Positions 14,044 through 20,019 of a DNA stretch of 29,762 bases are shown piece after piece. The DNA comes from JAAZMA01 sp036720245 (GTDB lineage Bacteria > Bacillota > Clostridia > Tissierellales > Tepidimicrobiaceae): the NCBI GenBank assembly GCA_036720245.1, contig DAIMNI010000023.1, forward strand, positions 1 to 29,762, read 5' to 3'. The notes under the pieces were generated by a model, which saw nothing but the letters and a program-made list of their open reading frames with translations, was not told the DNA's origin and did not search any database. The translations under genes and the position numbers were made by a program. The number at the start of each line of letters is the position of its first letter. Position 1 is the stretch's first letter.

Positions 14044-14211
14044 CTATCCCATGGCTTTTTCTAATCTATCTAAATATTTAATTGGAAACATCCTAAGTAA
14101 CTCTTTATATTGTTCTACAGTTAAACCCTGTACTGTAGTATATATTTCTATTTTTTCATCTACATCTGCCCCATTAAATTTTTCTTTTATTTCTTCAAAA
14201 TTTTGATTCAT
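14044..14211 (-). CDS. 55-aa soluble protein of unknown function
   Basis: ATG at 14211 with GGAGTG eight bases upstream. The peptide MNQNFEEIKEKFNGADVDEK continues through YTTVQGLTVEQYKELLRMFP to LDRLEKAMG; acidic first half, then a helix likely. It is a free-standing gene: the 54-bp palindromic terminator of yebC lies upstream and a clean terminator directly downstream. The good ribosome site and dedicated terminator argue that it is expressed. No family recognised. Confidence 0.7.
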   Translation of the reverse strand: MNQNFEEIKEKFNGADVDEKIEIYTTVQGLTVEQYKELLRMFPIKYLDRLEKAMG

Positions 14212-14266
14212 ATTATCTTCACTCCTTTTTATCTATTTATTTTTATTATGTTTAGATTTTATCCTT

Positions 14267-14320
14267 TTATACTATAAAGAGGCTAGAATTAAATTTAATT
14301 CTAGCCTCTTTATAGTATAA
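14267..14320 (-). terminator. 54-bp perfect palindromic terminator
   Basis: Bases 14267-14293 are exactly inverted in 14294-14320, with the central arm containing AAAGAGGCTAGAATTAAA. It lies eight bases after the yebC stop. With no unpaired loop in the sequence itself, this is an unusually long perfect inverted repeat; it is expected to end yebC transcription. Confidence 0.85.
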
Positions 14321-14327
14321 TTATTTA

Positions 14328-15071
14328 CTACAATTCTAAATCATCGGGGATTTCCCATGAATGGTAGATCTCTTGAACATCATCGCTATCTTCTAGAGCT
14401 TCTATTAGTTTTACCATATTTTTTATATCATTTTCATCTGTAAGTTCTGTTGTGTTTTGCGGTATAAAACCTATTTCTGCCATTTGAAATTCATAGTCTT
14501 GTTCACTTATGGAATCCCTTATATTGTCAAAATCACCAGGGTTCGTTGTAATTTCGTAAGCATATTCATCTGAATCAAAGTCCTCAGCTCCTAAATCTAT
14601 GGCTAATAACATCAATTCATCTTCATCTATATTATCATTTCTTTCTATAGCAAGTAGGCCTTTTCTATCAAACATAAAGGATACACAGCCTGTTTGGCCT
14701 AAATTACCTCCAAATTTATCAAAGGCATGTCTAACATCAGAAGCCGTTCTATTTCTATTATCTGTTAAACAATCCACAAATACAGCTACGCCACCTGGCC
14801 CATAGCCTTCATAAGTAATTTCCTCATAGTTTTCTGCACCTAATTCTCCAGTCCCTTTTTTAATAGCCCTTTCTATATTGTCATTAGGCATATTTACAGC
14901 CTTAGCTTTTTCTACTGCTGCTTTTAAGGATGGATTGTACTCCATATCTCCTCCACCTTCTTTTGCAGCCACCATAATATATCTTGCTAATTTTGTAAAC
15001 TCTTTACCTTTTTTTGCATCTTCTTTACCTTTTTTATTTTTAATATTATTCCATTTAGAATGTCCTGACAT
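14328..15071 (-). CDS. yebC: YebC/PmpR-family protein
   Basis: 247 aa, ATG with AGGAGGTATTTTC. The N-terminus MSGHSKWNNIKNKKGKEDAK and later YEGYGPGGVAVFVDCLTDN, RTASDVRHAFDKFGG and the C-terminal IPQNTTELTDEN are the standard marks of the family, and the length is normal. Members bind nucleic acid and have been described as transcription regulators; recent work links the family to translation of difficult (proline-rich) sequences. The gene lies 21 bases downstream of nadE, probably on the same transcript, and ends at the long palindrome. Confidence 0.97.
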   Translation of the reverse strand: MSGHSKWNNIKNKKGKEDAKKGKEFTKLARYIMVAAKEGGGDMEYNPSLKAAVEKAKAVNMPNDNIERAIKKGTGELGAENYEEITYEGYGPGGVAVFVDCLTDNRNRTASDVRHAFDKFGGNLGQTGCVSFMFDRKGLLAIERNDNIDEDELMLLAIDLGAEDFDSDEYAYEITTNPGDFDNIRDSISEQDYEFQMAEIGFIPQNTTELTDENDIKNMVKLIEALEDSDDVQEIYHSWEIPDDLEL

Positions 15072-15092
15072 GAAAATACCTCCTGAATATTT

Positions 15093-15824
15093 TTATTTTT
15101 TATAATTTGGGATAAAAATTGGTGGGAAATTTCTTTTATGTTCGCTTTTCCTATTCATTTCTTTTATTTTTTCAATAATTTCCTCTTCACCATTTTTATT
15201 TAAAATATAATTGTCTAATGTATCATAATTAAAACCCATTTCATCCTCATCTGTTTGCCCTTCCCATAATCCTGCAGTGGGAGCCTTTTCTATTATTATA
15301 TCTGGAATATTTAAATATTTGGCCATTTGTCTAATTTCCTTCTTTACAAAATATGCTATAGGTAATAAATCTACACTACTATCTCCATGTTTTGTAAAAT
15401 ACCCAATGGTAAATTCTGATTTATTACTTCCTCCCAATACCAAATAATTATAAGTCCCAGCGTAGTAATATAATGTGGTCATTCTAAGTCTAGGTTTTAT
15501 ATTTGCCTTTGTTAGTTCATTTGTAGATTTAATGCTTACTGATTCAATAAAATTATCATAAATAGAAGTTAAGTCTACCTTTTCAGTTTTAAGCCCTAAA
15601 CTATCTGCCACTAATAAAGCATGTTCTTCATCTATTGGATTTGAATGGCAAGGCATTATTATCCCAAGTGAAGTATCTGGAAAAGCTAATTTAGAAATAC
15701 CTGCCACTACAGCAGAATCTATACCTCCACTTAATCCAAAAACCACACCTTCTCCCCCAGCCTCATTTACTTTATCTCTAAGCCAAACTACAAGTTCATC
15801 CACAACAAATTCAATATTCTCCAT
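15093..15824 (-). CDS. nadE: Ammonia-dependent NAD synthetase
   Basis: 243 aa, ATG with GGAGGTAGCATT. The PP-loop FGLSGGIDSAVVAGI binds ATP; downstream LVLGGSNKSEFTIGYFTKHG and KAPTAGLWEGQTDEDEMGF are typical for NadE. There is no N-terminal glutaminase domain, so the enzyme should use free ammonia to turn deamido-NAD into NAD. It is divergent from the TauE/SafE genes and upstream of yebC. Confidence 0.97.
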   Translation of the reverse strand: MENIEFVVDELVVWLRDKVNEAGGEGVVFGLSGGIDSAVVAGISKLAFPDTSLGIIMPCHSNPIDEEHALLVADSLGLKTEKVDLTSIYDNFIESVSIKSTNELTKANIKPRLRMTTLYYYAGTYNYLVLGGSNKSEFTIGYFTKHGDSSVDLLPIAYFVKKEIRQMAKYLNIPDIIIEKAPTAGLWEGQTDEDEMGFNYDTLDNYILNKNGEEEIIEKIKEMNRKSEHKRNFPPIFIPNYKK

Positions 15825-15936
15825 AATGCTACCTCCATAAAAACCTATTTAAGTATATATTATCTCATTTTGGTGAAATTAATGATTAGTAATAATGAGC
15901 ACTTTTATTAATTATTATATCACAAAGAGGGATGGT

Positions 15937-16296
15937 ATGGATACTATAGATTTAAAACTAATTGCCATTGGATTCATAACGGGGATTGTTAACGGCTTAT
16001 TTGGCTCTGGAGGAGGAACTATAATTGTCCCTGCCTTAGTATTTTTAGTTAAAATGGAAGATTTTAAAGCCCATGCTACTGCTATTTCTATAATACTACC
16101 TTTATCTATAATAAGTACTATTATTTATTTGAAATCTAATCTTATCAATTTTAATATTGTATATATAATAGCAATAGGTGGAATAATAGGAAGCTTCATT
16201 GGCGCCAAACTCTTAAAAAAAATACCAAATATAATTCTTAGAAAAATTTTTGGCATAATAATTATTATAACAGCCATAAGGATGATAATAGGATGA
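15937..16296 (+). CDS. TauE/SafE-type membrane protein, N-terminal-half gene
   Basis: 119 aa from an ATG at 15937 (AGAGGG site); an in-frame ATG at 15895 would add 14 polar residues without a ribosome site. The sequence LIAIGFITGIVNGLFGSGGG then IIVPALVF and AHATAISIILPLSII is the first repeat of a TauE/SafE (TSUP) transporter, with about four membrane helices. Full family members of about 250 aa contain two such halves. Its last four bases overlap the start of a second half-size gene (ATGA), so the two products probably assemble as a heterodimer. Substrate unknown; the family exports or imports sulfur-containing or organic anions. Confidence 0.85.
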   Translation: MDTIDLKLIAIGFITGIVNGLFGSGGGTIIVPALVFLVKMEDFKAHATAISIILPLSIISTIIYLKSNLINFNIVYIIAIGGIIGSFIGAKLLKKIPNIILRKIFGIIIIITAIRMIIG

Positions 16297-16634
16297 AATT
16301 ATTTTTTATAGGTTTGTTTTCAGGGATAATTAGTGGTATGGGAATAGGCGGTGGCACTATACTTATTCCCTCCTTAGTATTTTTTGCAGGATTAAATCAA
16401 AAACAAGCACAAGGAATAAATTTAATGGTGTTTATACCAGTAGCAATTATTGCATTAATAGTTCATTTTAAGGAAAAAAACATCGAAACCAAATTTGCCA
16501 AATGGTTAATTCTAGGTGGTGTTTTTGGAGCCATAGTAGGTTCTCTATTTGCAATGAAAATAAATCCCAATTCTCTAAGGAAATATTTTGGAATATTTCT
16601 TTTATTTATAGGGATTTATGAATTATTTAAATAA
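16293..16634 (+). CDS. TauE/SafE-type membrane protein, C-terminal-half gene
   Basis: 113 aa, ATG overlapping the previous stop. The sequence MKLFFIGLFSGIISGMGIGG then GTILIPSLVFFAGL, KQAQGINLMVFIPVAIIAL and PNSLRKYFGIFLLFIGIYELF repeats the plan of the gene before it: GIISGMGIGGGT corresponds to GIVNGLFGSGGGT. About four helices. It ends by overlapping the convergent YigZ gene by 12 bases. Likely partner of the preceding half. Confidence 0.85.
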   Translation: MKLFFIGLFSGIISGMGIGGGTILIPSLVFFAGLNQKQAQGINLMVFIPVAIIALIVHFKEKNIETKFAKWLILGGVFGAIVGSLFAMKINPNSLRKYFGIFLLFIGIYELFK

Positions 16635-17270
16635 TTTATTATTTTTCATAGGTAGATGCCTTTCTTCTATATATTCTACAATCCCTTCCCCACTGGTTAA
16701 ATCTACTATGGTTCTTGTAAAATTATCTACCTCTGAAAATTTTATATAGACATATATATTTACTGCATCATCATAAACAATATCATCCACTATAAATCCA
16801 TTTGTTATTAAGTAGTTTTCTATCATACCATATAGAGTATAATTTATCCTTATTTTTAGTCTATGATGTAATGTTTTTTCTATTATTAAACCTGCTTCTA
16901 GTCCAATTTTAGCCCCCTTGGTATAGGCTCTAATAAGCCCTCCCCCTCCAAGTTTAATTCCACCAAAATATCTGGTAACTACTACTACCACATTTCTTAG
17001 ATCTTCCTTTTTTATTACTTCTAATGCAGGTATTCCTGCAGTTCCTGAAGGTTCTCCATCATCACTAAATCTTTGAATATTGCTATTTTCCCCAACAACA
17101 TAGGCATATACATTGTGACTTGCATCTCTATGTTTAGTTTTGATTTTTTCTATAAAATCTAAGGCCTCTTCCTCTGTATTAATGGGCATTGCATAGCCTA
17201 TAAATCTAGATTTATTAATTATTATCTCATTTTCACCATATTTATGTATAGTTTTATAAATATTGTTCAT
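16623..17270 (-). CDS. YigZ/IMPACT-family protein
   Basis: 215 aa, ATG with GGGGAAAAAT. The family signature RFSDDGEPSGTAGIPALEVI and VVVVTRYFGGIKLGGGGLIR are both present in the N-terminal UPF0029 domain, with the usual smaller C-terminal domain after residue 140. The biochemical role in bacteria is not settled; related eukaryotic IMPACT proteins act on translation control. It is monocistronic and convergent with the TauE/SafE pair, with a 12-base overlap. Confidence 0.93.
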   Translation of the reverse strand: MNNIYKTIHKYGENEIIINKSRFIGYAMPINTEEEALDFIEKIKTKHRDASHNVYAYVVGENSNIQRFSDDGEPSGTAGIPALEVIKKEDLRNVVVVVTRYFGGIKLGGGGLIRAYTKGAKIGLEAGLIIEKTLHHRLKIRINYTLYGMIENYLITNGFIVDDIVYDDAVNIYVYIKFSEVDNFTRTIVDLTSGEGIVEYIEERHLPMKNNKLFK

Positions 17271-17304
17271 ATTTTTCCCCTTTCTTTAATCTATATTATA
17301 ACAT

Positions 17305-17353
17305 AAAAAAGCAGGCCAATTATTCATAATGCCGTGGTGTCAAATTGGCCTGC
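17305..17353 (-). terminator. Terminator of the hflX-Nudix unit
   Basis: The minus strand has GCAGGCCAATT (11 bp) paired with AATTGGCCTGC around a 21-base loop, followed by TTTTTT. The loop is longer than usual. Confidence 0.8.
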
Positions 17354-17371
17354 CTATTTTGTAAATATTAT

Positions 17372-17812
17372 TTAAGCATATATTTCATCTATTTCAAATT
17401 CTTTAAATTCCATATACTTTTTATAAGAGAGACTAACTAAAGATTTATCTTGATTATAACTAATCATATTAATTGCATCGTCTATAGGATAAAAGCCACC
17501 GTCTTTAAAACCTTCCTTTTCATTTACTAAATAATTCTCACCTAATGCCTCCATTACATACCATATGATTTTATTATAAACTTCTTGTTTTCTAGTTAAA
17601 GAAAAAAATTCGTAACTAGTCTCACCAGCAGTAGAAACAATTTTGGCATCTACGCCTGTTTCATACTTTACACGACTTGTAGCCGTGTCCGTTGGCAAAG
17701 AAGAATTACGAATTTTCCCCTTAGGAAGTACCCATTCATCTTTTTCATTTTTTAAAATAAAAACCTTATCCCCGTAAAAAACCACACCACCTGCACAATT
17801 TCTTACAATCAC
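17372..17812 (-). CDS. Nudix-fold protein with a degenerate Nudix box
   Basis: 146 aa from a GTG start (GGAGG nine bases upstream). The fold is clear: NCAGGVVFYGDKVFILKNE, EWVLPKGKI, and ETSYEFFSLTRKQEVYNKII. The Nudix box, however, is eroded: counting from Gly32, the first Glu is Ser38, the REUxEE core reads SRVKYE (46-51), so only Glu51 of the metal-binding glutamates remains. It may bind a nucleotide or act as a regulator instead of hydrolysing one. Related clostridial proteins that I recall keep more of the box. It follows hflX after 66 bases and shares its terminator. Confidence 0.8.
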   Translation of the reverse strand: MIVRNCAGGVVFYGDKVFILKNEKDEWVLPKGKIRNSSLPTDTATSRVKYETGVDAKIVSTAGETSYEFFSLTRKQEVYNKIIWYVMEALGENYLVNEKEGFKDGGFYPIDDAINMISYNQDKSLVSLSYKKYMEFKEFEIDEIYA

Positions 17813-17878
17813 TAGAACCAGCCTCCTTTATATTCTTATTAATAATATACCCAAAATTAGATTATTATTCAATCATTT

Positions 17879-19159
17879 TTAAAAGATAAATTCTAAATAT
17901 CTTTTATAATCAATTTCATTAATATTAAGACTTAGTACTGTGCCATCATACCCATATTTAATATTATCTACATTATAATTATCTAAAAAATAATTTACTA
18001 AATCTTGCTTATCATAAGGTATTTTTAAATTTACCTCTTTAAAATTTTGTGGCAAATTTTCCTCTATCATAAATAATAATTTATCTAAATTAGTAGAGTT
18101 TTTACTAGAGATAAATATCTTTTTATCTACATATCTATTATCATATACTAGTTTGTCAATCTCTACTTTATCTATTTTATTAAATACAGTAATAATAGGC
18201 TTGTCTATTACTTCTAATTCTTCTAATATTTTGTAAGTAGTTTTAATTTGAATATCCAAATCTTTATTAGATGTATCTACTACATGTAATAATAAATCTG
18301 CATATTGTACTTCTTCTAAGGTGCCCTTAAATGCCTCTACCAAATGAGTTGGAAGTTTACTTACAAATCCAACAGTATCAGTTATTAAAAAGTTTTGTCC
18401 ATTAGGTAATTCTGCCTTTCTTAAAGAGGTATCTAAAGTTGCAAATAACATATCATATACAAAAACTTTTTTATTTTCATTAAAGTCTTCACTTTGTTCT
18501 ATTAATTTATTTAATAGTGTAGATTTTCCTGCATTAGTGTATCCCACTAAAGCTACAATAGGGAGATTTGAATCTTCTCTTCTTTTCCTTTTAGTGGCTC
18601 TAGCTTTTTCTACGTCCTTTAGGGCCTTTTCAATATTATTTATTTCCCTTAAAATATGTCTTCTATCAGTTTCTAGTTTTTGTTCCCCAGGTCCCCGTGT
18701 TCCAATGCCACCACCTTCTCTAGATAGATAATCTCTAAATCCAATCAATCGTGGTAGTCTATATTTTAATTGGGCTAATTTTACTTGTAGTTTCCCCTCC
18801 TTAGAACTTGCCCTATTAGCAAAAATATCTAATATTAAATTGGTTCTATCTACTATTTTTCTATCTATAATCTTTTCCAAGTTTCTAAGCTGGGCACCAG
18901 ATAATTCATCATTAAATACAACTAATTCTATATCTAATTCTTCGCAATAATTTTTAATTTCAAGAGCTTTTCCCTTACCTATAAAATAAGCAGGGTCTAT
19001 GAAAGACCTTCTTTGGATAACTTTAGATATAGTTTCTCCACCAGCTGCATAGACTAATTCCTCTAATTCATCCATAGAATTGTCTATATCAATGGTATCT
19101 GTTGCCAGCTCAACCCCTACAACTAATGTCCTTTCCCTATTTTTATCCTTTTCTATCAA
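17879..19159 (-). CDS. hflX: Ribosome-associated GTPase HflX
   Basis: 426 aa from a TTG start with AAAGGGTGG upstream. The N-terminal HflX domain (RRSFIDPAYFIGKGKALEI, NDELSGAQLRNLE) and the long helical linker with REGGGIGTRGPGEQKLETD precede the GTPase: G1 GYTNAGKST, G3 DTVGF, G4 NKID, and SSKNSTNL in the place of G5. HflX splits stalled 70S ribosomes under stress. A -10 box TATAAT (19197-19202) gives it its own promoter. The Nudix-like gene follows. Confidence 0.97.
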   Translation of the reverse strand: MIEKDKNRERTLVVGVELATDTIDIDNSMDELEELVYAAGGETISKVIQRRSFIDPAYFIGKGKALEIKNYCEELDIELVVFNDELSGAQLRNLEKIIDRKIVDRTNLILDIFANRASSKEGKLQVKLAQLKYRLPRLIGFRDYLSREGGGIGTRGPGEQKLETDRRHILREINNIEKALKDVEKARATKRKRREDSNLPIVALVGYTNAGKSTLLNKLIEQSEDFNENKKVFVYDMLFATLDTSLRKAELPNGQNFLITDTVGFVSKLPTHLVEAFKGTLEEVQYADLLLHVVDTSNKDLDIQIKTTYKILEELEVIDKPIITVFNKIDKVEIDKLVYDNRYVDKKIFISSKNSTNLDKLLFMIEENLPQNFKEVNLKIPYDKQDLVNYFLDNYNVDNIKYGYDGTVLSLNINEIDYKRYLEFIF

Positions 19160-19196
19160 TATACCACCCTTTCAATTAAAGAATATTCTTAAATCT

Positions 19197-19225
19197 ATTA
19201 TACCATTTTTTTTCACTTTTATCTA
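19197..19225 (-). promoter_or_regulatory. Candidate hflX promoter
   Basis: The minus strand has a perfect TATAAT (19197-19202), with a TAGATA/TTAGAT -35 17-18 bases upstream in the end of yunB. The -10 is about 40 bases before the TTG start. Confidence 0.5.
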
Positions 19226-19872
19226 ATTATATTTAATAATTTGTCTCCTGGTACATTTACATATCGTTCTGGTACATCTCCCACAATAATTGTCTCTGCA
19301 ATAGGGATATTAGTAGTAATTCTTAGACTTTCTGTAACTAGTGGAACTATCATTTTTATATCTGTATTTACGATTATATAAATTCTATGTCTAGTTTGGT
19401 TTATCCCTGCCGATTCAAATTCTGTGGCAAAGTCTACAGATACTGCACCTTGAGGAACTATTTGAACACTAATACTTGGTAGTGTTATAATTTGAGTATC
19501 AAATGCATTGCTTAGAGGCACCTTAATTTTACTTTTAGACATTTTTTCCAATTGTTCTTGGACTTCTAAAGCTACTTCTGCTGCAATACTATTCATTAAT
19601 ATGGTATTAGCCTGCATTAAAACTACTTTTCCCTCATTGTCATATTTTACAAAAATAAGATCATTATAATTTATATCCCTTTTTATTTTTATTCTTATGG
19701 TATCATTTATGGTCTGAGTAGTTATAGATCTTGCTCTTATTTCAGATATAGCTATAACTGTAGGTTTAATATTTTTATCTATAAACTTATACATGCATAA
19801 AAGTAATAAGATTAGGGCTATAATCCATAGTATAGACTTTTTCCTTCTATTAACATAAAATTTATATTTCAC
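19219..19872 (-). CDS. yunB: Sporulation protein YunB
   Basis: 217 aa from a GTG with GGAGGGATAAATA. A single N-terminal membrane helix (about 14-30) is followed by the YunB domain: the residues AISEIRARSITTQTIND, IFVKYDNEGKVVLMQANTIL, SISVQIVPQGAVSVDFATEF and NQTRHRIYIIVNTDIKMIVP match the family well. In Bacillus subtilis YunB is made in the mother cell and is needed for efficient sporulation. A weak sigma-E-like element lies upstream. Divergent from the penicillin-binding-protein gene. Confidence 0.9.
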   Translation of the reverse strand: MKYKFYVNRRKKSILWIIALILLLLCMYKFIDKNIKPTVIAISEIRARSITTQTINDTIRIKIKRDINYNDLIFVKYDNEGKVVLMQANTILMNSIAAEVALEVQEQLEKMSKSKIKVPLSNAFDTQIITLPSISVQIVPQGAVSVDFATEFESAGINQTRHRIYIIVNTDIKMIVPLVTESLRITTNIPIAETIIVGDVPERYVNVPGDKLLNIIR

Positions 19873-19897
19873 TATTTATCCCTCCTAATATATAATA

Positions 19898-19923
19898 TAT
19901 GTATAAAATATTAATTAAGATAT
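19898..19923 (-). promoter_or_regulatory. Weak sigma-E-like promoter before yunB
   Basis: ATATC (19919-19923) and TATACATA (19898-19905), 13 bases apart on the minus strand, partly match the sigma-E pattern (ATATT ... CATACAnT). The area is very AT-rich, so chance is a real alternative. Confidence 0.3.
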
Positions 19924-19948
19924 TTTAAAGTAAATTAAATACCTATTA

Positions 19949-19977
19949 TTAACATTACTATCTTTGTATGATATAAT
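19949..19977 (+). promoter_or_regulatory. Vegetative promoter of the PBP gene
   Basis: TTAACA (19949-19954) and TATAAT (19972-19977) are 17 bases apart, 43 bases before the ATG. Confidence 0.7.
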
Positions 19978-20019
19978 AAATTTGTTTACTACCTTTTTCT
20001 TAAATAAGGAGGTATTTTG

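Noticed and set aside
15895..15936. Upstream ATG extending the first TauE/SafE gene by 14 residues
   Set aside because: It has no ribosome site, whereas AGAGGG directly precedes the ATG at 15937; the added residues are polar and unlike the family.
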